Of a stretch of 64,000 bases of DNA, positions 1-6,930 are shown piece after piece. Where the stretch lies: the NCBI GenBank assembly GCA_026224775.1, contig JAMFRP010000026.1:310001-374000 (forward strand), read 5' to 3'. Made by a program: the position numbers and the translations under genes. Position 1 is the stretch's first letter. Every line of letters begins with the position of its first letter. This DNA comes from Bacteroidota bacterium. Lineage in GTDB: Bacteria; Bacteroidota; Bacteroidia; Sphingobacteriales; Sphingobacteriaceae. The notes under the pieces were generated by a model. It did no database searches. It saw only the letters and a program-made list of their open reading frames with translations, and was not told the DNA's origin.

Positions 1-380
1 AACGCATTCAATCGGCTAAAACCTATCATGATAAATTGATGGTTTATGCTCAGGTATATGATCAGTTTACCCGCGGTAGTTTCCCGATAGGGGGCTGCCC
101 CATATTAAATACCGCTGTTGAGGCTGATGATACCAATAGCTTATTAAAAGATCGCGCAGCCAAAGCCATCTTAAAATGGAAAAGGAGTGTACAGGACCTG
201 ATACAGGCAGGTGTTGATGCAGGAGAATTTAAACAAGGCTTGGATCATTCGCGTATTGCTTTGTCAATAATAGCTTTGGTTGAAGGTGGTATCATGATAA
301 GCAAAGTAACTAATAGTCAGGCTTGTTTGGATAAAATTATGATTACGGTGGAATCAATAATAAGCGAAATGAAAATTTAA
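1..380 (+). CDS. TetR/AcrR-family transcriptional regulator, C-terminal part (5' end outside window)
   Basis: The reading frame is open from base 3 with no stop or convincing start, so the gene begins upstream and its N-terminal helix-turn-helix is not visible. The visible part is an all-helical ligand-binding and dimerisation domain. It contains the run FPIGGCPILNTAVEADD, typical of the C-terminal domain in TetR regulators of the YcdC/AcrR type, and ends in amphipathic helices (ALSIIALVEGGIMISKV). A perfect palindrome follows 8 bases after the stop and precedes a short-chain dehydrogenase on the same strand. This suggests the protein represses that gene and possibly itself. Family assignment is fairly sure; the target and inducer are inference. 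Confidence 0.8.
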   Translation, partial: RIQSAKTYHDKLMVYAQVYDQFTRGSFPIGGCPILNTAVEADDTNSLLKDRAAKAILKWKRSVQDLIQAGVDAGEFKQGLDHSRIALSIIALVEGGIMISKVTNSQACLDKIMITVESIISEMKI

Positions 381-388
381 AAAATTTG

Positions 389-420
389 ACATAAAATATA
401 CCAATCGGTATATTTTATGT
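389..420. promoter_or_regulatory. Palindromic operator, probably for the adjacent TetR regulator
   Basis: Two perfect 14-base arms, ACATAAAATATACC and GGTATATTTTATGT, are separated by AATC. The core ACCAATCGGT has the shape of a TetR-family operator. It sits between the regulator stop and the dehydrogenase start at 457, where a bound dimer could block transcription. No U-run follows, which argues against a terminator. Confidence 0.65.
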
Positions 421-456
421 TTTAATATTGTGCAGTTATATTAACAACAACATAAA

Positions 457-1197
457 ATGAATATCACCAATAAAACTATACTAATAACCGGCGGAGGATC
501 GGGTATTGGTTTCGCTATCGCGAAATTATTAAGCGAAAAAAACAATCAGGTAATCATCACAGGTAGAACAGAAGCCAAGCTAAAAGAAGCTGCCGCCAAA
601 TTAACCAACGTAAGTTATTTTGCTACTGACGTTACTAAAGCAGATGATGTAAATAAGTTGGTTGCTTATCTGCAACAAAATTATCCTAACCTGAGTGTTG
701 TGATAAACAATGCAGGACAGGCTTTTATGTATGAATTGGATAATGCACCAGCCTTTGAAAATGCAGGTGCGGAGATAGACACCAACTATTTATCCATTAT
801 TCGTTTAATTGACAAGTTATTGCCTGCGCTTAAAGCTCAACCCGAAGCTGCTATTGTAAACGTTACATCCGTATTGGCAATAGCACCATCGCATGATGTG
901 CCTACTTATTCTGCAAGTAAAGCTGCTCTCCATTCTTACACCCAAGCGCTAAGGTTTGGTTTAGAAAAAACATCAAATGTTAAAGTTTTTGAGTTGATGC
1001 CACCATTAGTTGATACCGACTTCTCTGCCGAAATTGGTGGTAGCAATGGCATCCCGCCGCAACAGGTTGCCGAAGAATTTTTACAGGCATTTGAAGCAAA
1101 TACCTTTGAAATTCATGTTGGTTTTACTGCTCAGTTTCATGAGGCTTACCTAAAATCGCCTGCTGATGCATTTGCAATGCTGAATGCGAGGAGGTAA
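457..1197 (+). CDS. SDR-family oxidoreductase (DltE-like)
   Basis: A 246-residue classical short-chain dehydrogenase/reductase, presumably a cytoplasmic NAD(P)-dependent enzyme. The cofactor loop TGGGSGIG is at residues 11-18 and NNAG at 84-87. The catalytic Ser138, Tyr151 and Lys155 are present in S...YSASK. The length and the C-terminal segment resemble the DltE/COG3967 group, whose substrates are mostly unknown. It lies 77 bases after a TetR-family gene, with a perfect palindrome between them, so it is probably induced by a ligand of that regulator. The ATG at 457 precedes the Rossmann fold by the usual few residues. No substrate can be read from the sequence. Confidence 0.9.
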   Translation: MNITNKTILITGGGSGIGFAIAKLLSEKNNQVIITGRTEAKLKEAAAKLTNVSYFATDVTKADDVNKLVAYLQQNYPNLSVVINNAGQAFMYELDNAPAFENAGAEIDTNYLSIIRLIDKLLPALKAQPEAAIVNVTSVLAIAPSHDVPTYSASKAALHSYTQALRFGLEKTSNVKVFELMPPLVDTDFSAEIGGSNGIPPQQVAEEFLQAFEANTFEIHVGFTAQFHEAYLKSPADAFAMLNARR

Positions 1198-1213
1198 ATA
1201 TTAAAGTTGATTT

Positions 1214-1247
1214 TACAGGCAATCACAGATATATATGATTGCCTGTA
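1214..1247. terminator. Bidirectional terminator hairpin between convergent genes
   Basis: The arms TACAGGCAATC and GATTGCCTGTA form an 11-bp stem around a 12-base AT-rich loop. It lies between the SDR stop (1197) and the FMN reductase stop (1248), with T/A-rich flanks on both sides. Confidence 0.7.
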
Positions 1248-1763
1248 CTATTTTAATATAGTATCCAGCACTACACCTAAACCGACCTTCAAATCATCGT
1301 TAATAATATGGCCGTCGCTATCAATCTTTGCCCTGATGAATGGCACTAACAGATCAGCAATTACATTGGCAGATAAAGCTCCCAGTGTTTTTAATAAAGA
1401 CGCATGCGCGCTATCACCAACAGATGCAGCGGTAATCAATACCACCTGTTTATCGACCAAAGTACTGCTTGATACTGTCCAGTCGAGTGCGTTTTTTAGC
1501 TGACCGGGTACACCGAAAGCATACTCAGGCGTACAGATGATTACAATATCAGCGTTTGTTATTTTATTGCGAAAATCAATCACAGTTTGTGGGGGGGACT
1601 CGTTATCCAATCCAGGTTCAAATGGCGGGATTTGCGCTAAATCTTCATAAATGGCATAATCAACTTCAGCCGGCATTAATCCGCCTAAAAAGCGTAAAAT
1701 ATTATGATTAGATGAGCCTGATCTTAGACTGCCAGAAATAGCAAATATGTTTTTATTAGGCAT
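1248..1763 (-). CDS. NADPH-dependent FMN reductase family protein
   Basis: A 171-residue flavodoxin-like oxidoreductase of the NADPH_dep_FMN_red family (ArsH/ChrR/YieF relatives), which reduce quinones, azo compounds or chromate using FMN. The phosphate-binding loop ISGSLRSGSSN follows the first strand, and TPEYAFGVPGQLKNALDW is the typical TPEYxxxxPGxLKNAxDW motif that contacts FMN. I chose the ATG at 1763; a TTG two codons upstream is also possible. It is convergent with the SDR and only 23 bases upstream of the histidine kinase stop region, but separately initiated. The actual electron acceptor is not evident. Confidence 0.87.
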   Translation of the reverse strand: MPNKNIFAISGSLRSGSSNHNILRFLGGLMPAEVDYAIYEDLAQIPPFEPGLDNESPPQTVIDFRNKITNADIVIICTPEYAFGVPGQLKNALDWTVSSSTLVDKQVVLITAASVGDSAHASLLKTLGALSANVIADLLVPFIRAKIDSDGHIINDDLKVGLGVVLDTILK

Positions 1764-1786
1764 CCACAAAAGAGTAAATTTATGTG

Positions 1787-3139
1787 CTAATTTGGAAACT
1801 GCATCACAAAAGATGATCCCACGCCTTCAGAGCTTTGCACTTGTATGTTTCCTTTATGCAGCAACATTATCTGCTTACACAAGCTTAAACCAATACCGCT
1901 GCCGGTTTTGCGGGTACTGAAGAATGGGATAAATATTTTATCCAATAATTCTGGCGGCATACCTAAGCCGTTATCGGTTACTTTAACCAAAGTCTTATTG
2001 TTTTGAATCTCGGCCGAAAGGATGATGTTTGGTGCTTCGCGATCTTTTACCGCTTCAATAGCATTTACTACTAAGTTTATCAGCACTTGTTCAATCAGGT
2101 TAATATCTGCTTCAATGGCGAGGGTAGGGTCGCGGAGGATGATTTCTAATTCAATATTCTTTTTCTCCAATGTTGGGCGCATCAGGCTGTTTAAATCTTC
2201 AAACATGTTGCGCACCAATATTTTTGTCAGATCGAGCTTGGTAATTTTATTCAGACTGCGATAACTCTCTGTAAATTTGAGTAAACCCTCGCTTCGGCGC
2301 TTAATGGTGTCTATACCTAATTCCAAATCCTCTAAATGTACACTCACGGGGCTATTGGCAATTTCCGGACTTTGCAAACGGTTCTTTAAGGTATCAGCTA
2401 ATGATGAGATCGGTGCTACCGAGTTCATAATCTCATGCGTCATTACATTCAAAAGCTTTTGCCAGGCCTTTGATTCCGTCTCGTCCAAAGCCTCGCTTAC
2501 GTTTTGAAAGGCAACCAATTTTGATACTTTACCATCGCTACGCAAAACACTGGCGGTGATGAGTATTTTAACCAACTGCTGGTTACGGGTCATGCTAACC
2601 AGCTTGCTGTCGCCGGGTTTAATTGTCGATATTTCACGATAAAGTTCAGGTTCCCTTTTTTCGAGTGAATTAATGGTTTTTAAATAGGGTACGCCAAGCA
2701 GCTTTTTAAAAGCTTCGTTTATCCAACCCGTTTCACCTGTTTCTATTTCGTATGACAGGATGCCGGTATCCACCAGCTCTAATATCTTTTGCAGGTATTG
2801 GTATTGCGTTTCCCGTTCGCGACTGATATTTTTAAATGTGGAGTTGATATCGTTAAATCCCTCGCGAAGCGGTTTCAACTCTGCGGGCGCCCTCCGCACA
2901 TCAAAGTGGCGCGAGAAATCACGATATTGGATCGATTCAACAAATTGGTTAACTTCATCCTGGGCCTTTTTCTGGAATTGAATCAAATCCAATACCTCGT
3001 AAACAAGTAGGGGAACAGTTATAGCTAAATACAAATACCAAGTTGAACCGTTAACAACAATAAACGATGTGGCCATTAGGGTAACAAACAAGAAAAGTAC
3101 CCGCAGCAACAGCCGCCATTCGTAGCGTTTAAATATCAT
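1787..3139 (-). CDS. Membrane sensor histidine kinase (NtrY-like)
   Basis: A 450-residue sensor kinase. Two membrane segments lie within residues 9-50 with almost no periplasmic loop, so sensing is probably in or at the membrane. A PAS-like region follows (about 112-215), then a HisKA helix with the phosphoacceptor His235 in VMTHEIMNSV. The HATPase domain has an N box NLVVNAIEAV, a G1 box DNGLGMP and a G2 box GSGIGLSL. The start overlaps the end of the upstream response regulator gene by 11 bases, so the two are translationally coupled. It is divergent from the efflux operon beginning at 4835. The partner assignment is secure; the signal is unknown. Envelope stress or exported toxic compounds would fit the neighbours. 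Confidence 0.92.
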   Translation of the reverse strand: MIFKRYEWRLLLRVLFLFVTLMATSFIVVNGSTWYLYLAITVPLLVYEVLDLIQFQKKAQDEVNQFVESIQYRDFSRHFDVRRAPAELKPLREGFNDINSTFKNISRERETQYQYLQKILELVDTGILSYEIETGETGWINEAFKKLLGVPYLKTINSLEKREPELYREISTIKPGDSKLVSMTRNQQLVKILITASVLRSDGKVSKLVAFQNVSEALDETESKAWQKLLNVMTHEIMNSVAPISSLADTLKNRLQSPEIANSPVSVHLEDLELGIDTIKRRSEGLLKFTESYRSLNKITKLDLTKILVRNMFEDLNSLMRPTLEKKNIELEIILRDPTLAIEADINLIEQVLINLVVNAIEAVKDREAPNIILSAEIQNNKTLVKVTDNGLGMPPELLDKIFIPFFSTRKTGSGIGLSLCKQIMLLHKGNIQVQSSEGVGSSFVMQFPN

Positions 3140-4487
3140 ATTTGCTTAATCTGCGGTATAGCGCGGTACGCGTTAAGCCAAGTTCTTTGGCGGCGCGGGT
3201 AATATTGCCGCTGTGTTTTTCAATCACCTTTAAAATAGCATTCTTTTCCATCGTACTTAAAGGCACATTATCCATGTCGATAGTAGAATTATCTGAAGGA
3301 CTTTCTAATATCGAAAATATCAGGTCATCGGCGCGCATAATATGGTCATCGGCCATAATTACAGCACGCTCAATAGTATATTGTAACTCACGCACATTAC
3401 CGGGGTAGTTATACATCCTGAGCTTTTGTAAAGCTGCCGGTTCAAAATCCATTGCTGGTTTCAGGTATTTGGTAGCGTATAATTTGGCAAAGTGCTTAGC
3501 CAAAATCACAATATCCTCGCTGCGGCGGCGTAATGGCGGCATATTTATCTCCACCGTATTTATGCGGTATATTAAATCTTTTCGGAAGCGATTTTCATTA
3601 GCCAGTTCGCTTAGCGGTAAATTGGTAGCACATATCAGTCGGATGTCAATATCAACAGCCTTGTTAGTCCCTAAACGGGTTACCTGCCTGTTTTGTAGTA
3701 CAGTCAGCAATTTTGCTTGTTGCTGTAGGGTGATATTACCAATTTCATCTAAAAACAAAGTTCCACCCTGGGCATCCTCAAAACGGCCTGTTCTATCTTC
3801 ACGCGCATCTGTAAACGCGCCTTTTTTATGGCCGAATAGCTCACTCTCAAACAACGTATCTGTAAGCGCGCCAACATCAACCTTAACAAAAGGTTTATCA
3901 GCCCGTAATGATCGCTCATGAATCGCTTTTGCCATTAAGTCCTTACCAGTGCCATTTTCACCTAACAACAAAATATTCGCATCAGTAGGGGCTATCTTAT
4001 TTACCTTATGAAAAATATCCTGCATTACGTCAGATTCACCCAATATAGATGTATCGCCTGTTGAGCTTTTACCTGTAGCCTTTTTTGGGGTCGATCCTTC
4101 TTTTTTATCAAGAAGATCTTTAATAGTCTCAATCAGCTTTTCATTATGCCATGGTTTAACCACAAAATCGTTGGCACCTTCTTTTAATGAACGTACTGCC
4201 AGATCAATATCACCATAAGCGGTAATCATAATCACGCAAACGTTAGGCTTCCACTCTTTAACCTTTCTAAGCCAGTATAGGCCTTCGTTGCCGGTATTAA
4301 TGGCGCTGTTAAAGTTCATATCCAGCAAAACCAAATCAATCTGATTACGCTGTAACAGCGAATTCAAGTTTTCCGGATTTTTTTCAGTGATGATTTCCTG
4401 CGCTTCGGTTTTGAGCAACAGTTTAACAGCTGTTAACACATCTGTATCGTCATCAACAATTAATATGGTAGCTTTTTTTAAAATCAT
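3129..4487 (-). CDS. Sigma54-dependent response regulator, NtrC family
   Basis: A 452-residue three-domain activator. The receiver domain (1-125) has the acidic pocket VDDD and phosphoacceptor Asp56. The AAA+ domain (about 148-380) has Walker A GENGTGKD (176-183), Walker B TLFLDE (243-248), and GAFTDA at 223-228 in place of the canonical sigma54-contact loop GAFTGA. The Fis-type helix-turn-helix at the C terminus (NITRAAKELGLTRTALYRRL) binds DNA. It is the first gene of a regulator-kinase operon, divergent from the adaptor/ABC/permease operon. The likely binding sites are the tandem repeats at 4702-4741 and 23887-23926. The Gly to Asp change in the loop is a visible deviation; whether it affects sigma54 contact cannot be told here. 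Confidence 0.93.
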   Translation of the reverse strand: MILKKATILIVDDDTDVLTAVKLLLKTEAQEIITEKNPENLNSLLQRNQIDLVLLDMNFNSAINTGNEGLYWLRKVKEWKPNVCVIMITAYGDIDLAVRSLKEGANDFVVKPWHNEKLIETIKDLLDKKEGSTPKKATGKSSTGDTSILGESDVMQDIFHKVNKIAPTDANILLLGENGTGKDLMAKAIHERSLRADKPFVKVDVGALTDTLFESELFGHKKGAFTDAREDRTGRFEDAQGGTLFLDEIGNITLQQQAKLLTVLQNRQVTRLGTNKAVDIDIRLICATNLPLSELANENRFRKDLIYRINTVEINMPPLRRRSEDIVILAKHFAKLYATKYLKPAMDFEPAALQKLRMYNYPGNVRELQYTIERAVIMADDHIMRADDLIFSILESPSDNSTIDMDNVPLSTMEKNAILKVIEKHSGNITRAAKELGLTRTALYRRLSKYDI

Positions 4488-4701
4488 TTTCTTTTGTTTG
4501 CTTCGCGAATGTTAGGTCGTGTATTCTTATGAATAGTTATGCTCAAATTAGCTTTTCATTTTTTTAAATGCAAATAATAAGTAGCGTTAACTATTGCTAT
4601 AAATATAGGAGCTTATCATCTTATGCCAAACAAGCAAAAAGCCTGCGCCAAATCCAAATACCTGTAAAACAGCTTTTTTACATATTTTGCTTAAATTACA
4701 C

Positions 4702-4741
4702 TGTATCATAACCGAACACTTGCTGTAACAATAGCGTACGG
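4702..4741 (+). promoter_or_regulatory. Tandem direct-repeat element A upstream of the adaptor/permease operon
   Basis: Two 18-base half sites start 22 bases apart: TGTATCATAACCGAACAC (4702) and TGTAACAATAGCGTACGG (4724). The same design occurs at 23887 before the second ATPase/TolC unit. The 22-bp period puts both sites on one face of the helix. The element is 94-133 bases from the GTG start at 4835, in the 347-base gap between the divergent regulator and efflux operons. The rest of that gap is AT-rich, with a palindrome at 4768 and no gene. A -24-like TGGCATG occurs at 4793 without a proper -12 box. Assigning the site to the neighbouring regulator is inference. Confidence 0.6.
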
Positions 4742-4767
4742 TCTGTTTTGATATTTTGCTTGTAATG

Positions 4768-4782
4768 TACTGTAATACAGTA
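4768..4782. promoter_or_regulatory. Perfect palindrome TACTGTA-A-TACAGTA, candidate operator
   Basis: A 7-bp perfect inverted repeat around one base, 26 bases downstream of the tandem repeats and 52 bases before the adaptor start. The position fits a repressor site overlapping the promoter. It is absent from the second unit, so it may provide control specific to the permease operon. The binding protein is unknown. Confidence 0.4.
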
Positions 4783-4834
4783 TCTTAATTTGTGGCATGT
4801 GATTGTATTAGCAATAGTAAAATATATTATAACC

Positions 4835-6088
4835 GTGGATAGAATTATAGAAAAAAAGAAGTGGAACAGTAAGCGCATTATGCTTATAACCGGTATTACG
4901 GCGCTTGTTGTATTAATCACTTTATGTATTGTTTTTGGTTCGGGTAAAAGCAAATTAACAGTTGATCCTGAACGTATCACTATTAGCGAGGTTACTAAAG
5001 GCTCCTTCCAGGAGTTTATCCCGGTTAACGGTGTGGTGCTGCCAATAACAACTATTTATTTAGATGCCGTTGAAGGCGGTAGAGTTGAAAAACTTTATGT
5101 AGAAGATGGTACAGATATGAAAAAAGGTGACCCGATCATGAAGCTTTCTGATCTGGATCTGGAGTTGAGCCTTGCCAATCAGCAAACACAGGTATTTAAC
5201 GTGTTAACACAAATGCAAATATCGCGCGACCAGGCGCAGCAAAATACCATTGGTAAATTACAAAACCTGGAAGATGCTGATAATACTTTAAAAGAAGCTA
5301 CCCGTTTATATACGCTTGATAAAAAACTATATGCGCAAAAGGCTATCGGCTTTCAGGAATACCAAATCGCGTTAAATGCATATGATTACGCGGTAAGCAA
5401 AAGAAAGTTAAATGCGCAGATTTTGAAACAAGATTCGGTATCTGTAAAAACACAAGCCCAACAATCGCAGGAATCATATACCAATATGAAAAATACGCTC
5501 GACTTGATGAAACAAAAAGTTGGCGACTTGATAGTTAAAGCCCCGGTTGATGGGCAGCTTACTTCGATGGATGCCGAAGTTGGACAAAATATAAACAAAG
5601 GGGAACGTTTGGGTGAAATTGACGTCCTATCAGGATATAAGGCAAGAGTGAATATTGATGAACATTATTTATCACGAGTTTACAACGGATTAATGGGTGA
5701 TTTTTCATTCGCTGATAAAACCTATAAACTGAAAATAAAGAAAGTATTTACACAGGTTACAAACGGCCAGTTCCAGGTTGATATGGAGTTTGTTGGGGCC
5801 GTTCCAACAGGTATCAGAAGGGGCCAGACACTACAGATCAGGCTGGCTTTAAGTGATCAAACACAGGCAATATTAGTGCCTAAAGGAGGATTCTATCAAA
5901 CTACTGGTGGTAACTGGATATTTAAACTAAGTGCCGATGGTAAAACCGCTTATAAGGTTGACATACAATTAAACAGGCAAAATCCTGACTATTATGAAGT
6001 AACCAATGGCTTGCAACCTGGTGATAAAGTAGTAACATCAAGCTATGATACTTATGGCGATATGCAGGAACTGGTATTAAGTAAGTAA
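4835..6088 (+). CDS. Periplasmic adaptor (membrane fusion) subunit of a MacAB/TolC-like transporter
   Basis: A 417-residue HlyD/MacA-type adaptor. It has one N-terminal membrane anchor (about residues 16-36), a split lipoyl/barrel-sandwich domain (GGRVEKLYVEDGTDMKKGDP near 80 and VKAPVDGQLTSM near 240), an alpha-helical hairpin between them rich in Gln/Lys that would contact the TolC tip, and C-terminal beta-barrel and membrane-proximal domains. The GTG at 4835 is preferred because it gives a short basic N terminus before the anchor; longer in-frame starts would run into the promoter region. It is the first gene of a unit that continues with an ATPase (59-base gap) and seven permeases. It is the only adaptor gene in the cluster. 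Confidence 0.9.
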   Translation: MDRIIEKKKWNSKRIMLITGITALVVLITLCIVFGSGKSKLTVDPERITISEVTKGSFQEFIPVNGVVLPITTIYLDAVEGGRVEKLYVEDGTDMKKGDPIMKLSDLDLELSLANQQTQVFNVLTQMQISRDQAQQNTIGKLQNLEDADNTLKEATRLYTLDKKLYAQKAIGFQEYQIALNAYDYAVSKRKLNAQILKQDSVSVKTQAQQSQESYTNMKNTLDLMKQKVGDLIVKAPVDGQLTSMDAEVGQNINKGERLGEIDVLSGYKARVNIDEHYLSRVYNGLMGDFSFADKTYKLKIKKVFTQVTNGQFQVDMEFVGAVPTGIRRGQTLQIRLALSDQTQAILVPKGGFYQTTGGNWIFKLSADGKTAYKVDIQLNRQNPDYYEVTNGLQPGDKVVTSSYDTYGDMQELVLSK

Positions 6089-6146
6089 ACGAATTAAGAA
6101 AATATATAGAAAACACACGCCCATTGGGTATATAAAAAATACGGAA

Positions 6147-6824
6147 ATGATAAAAATTACCAATCTCGAAAAATTTTACCGTACCGAAGAGGTAGAAACC
6201 ATTGCATTAAACAAACTATCCATGCATGTGGATACAGGCGAATTCGTAGCCATTATGGGCCCATCGGGTTGTGGCAAATCAACCTTGCTTAACATTTTAG
6301 GTATGCTTGATGACCCTGATGAAGGCAGCTATGTTTTTAACGACATTGAAGTTGCGCATTTTACCGAGCGTAAACGTGCCGATCTGCGCAAGCATAACAT
6401 CGGCTTCGTTTTCCAGAGTTTTAACCTGATTGATGAGCTTACTGTGTTTGAAAACGTAGAGTTGCCATTGATCTACACCGGCGTACCGTCAGCGGAACGT
6501 GTGAAAAGGGTGGAGGAGGTGCTGGATAAAATGCAGATCATGCATCGCCGCAACCACTATCCACAACAACTATCAGGTGGTCAGCAACAGCGTGTGGCTA
6601 TTGCCCGTGCCGTGGTAAACAAACCAAAACTGATATTGGCGGATGAGCCTACTGGTAATCTTGACAGTAGCAATGGTAATGATGTAATGGAACTGCTTAC
6701 TGATCTTAATGAACAAGGTACAACCATCATCATGGTAACACACTCTGAGCATGATGCTCGTTATAGTCACCGCATTATTCGCTTGCTGGATGGCCAAACT
6801 GTGATGGAAAACATAATGATATAA
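6147..6824 (+). CDS. ABC transporter ATP-binding protein (LolD/MacB type), first copy
   Basis: A 225-residue cytoplasmic ATPase of the MacB/LolD/FtsE class. It has all nucleotide-binding elements: Walker A GPSGCGKS, Q-loop FVFQSFNLIDELTVFENV, signature LSGGQQQRVAIARA, Walker B LILADEP, D-loop GNLDS and switch His in VTHSEHD. This class powers mechanotransmission across the inner membrane rather than pumping through a channel. It is placed between the adaptor and seven permeases, so it probably serves several or all of them. The 106-base gap to the first permease contains a short GC-rich hairpin. Compared with the second ATPase at 24024, this one keeps every consensus residue. Confidence 0.94.
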   Translation: MIKITNLEKFYRTEEVETIALNKLSMHVDTGEFVAIMGPSGCGKSTLLNILGMLDDPDEGSYVFNDIEVAHFTERKRADLRKHNIGFVFQSFNLIDELTVFENVELPLIYTGVPSAERVKRVEEVLDKMQIMHRRNHYPQQLSGGQQQRVAIARAVVNKPKLILADEPTGNLDSSNGNDVMELLTDLNEQGTTIIMVTHSEHDARYSHRIIRLLDGQTVMENIMI

Positions 6825-6871
6825 AAAGCAAAATTGGTTTTTAGTTTATATAGTTAATAAATGTCTCCGGC

Positions 6872-6893
6872 GCCCCTCCGTAAAAAGAGGGGC
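6872..6893 (+). other. GC-rich hairpin between ATPase and first permease
   Basis: Arms GCCCCTC and GAGGGGC form a 7-bp stem with the 8-base loop CGTAAAAA. It lies in the 106-base gap inside the presumed operon and has no U-run, so it is more likely an RNA processing or stability site than a strong terminator. It could set the ratio of ATPase to permease transcripts. It may alternatively be a remnant of a dispersed repeat. Confidence 0.35.
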
Positions 6894-6930
6894 AGAATGG
6901 AGAAAATTAAATGAAAACAAGAAAAGTCTT

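Noticed and set aside
389..420. Intrinsic terminator for the TetR-family gene
   Set aside because: The stem is AT-rich with no following U-run, and its symmetry and position fit an operator better.
1207..1503. Plus-strand reading frame opposite the FMN reductase
   Set aside because: It is antisense to a clear enzyme gene, begins with a non-ATG codon and shows no domain.
4793..4807. Standard sigma54 promoter for the adaptor operon (TGGCATG at 4793)
   Set aside because: The -24 half is acceptable but the bases expected to be GC at -12 are TA; the corresponding site at 23980 also lacks it. Recorded only as a -24-like word.
4790..4834. Upstream extension of the adaptor coding region to 4790
   Set aside because: It would start with TTG, cover the probable promoter and add hydrophobic residues before the normal basic N terminus.
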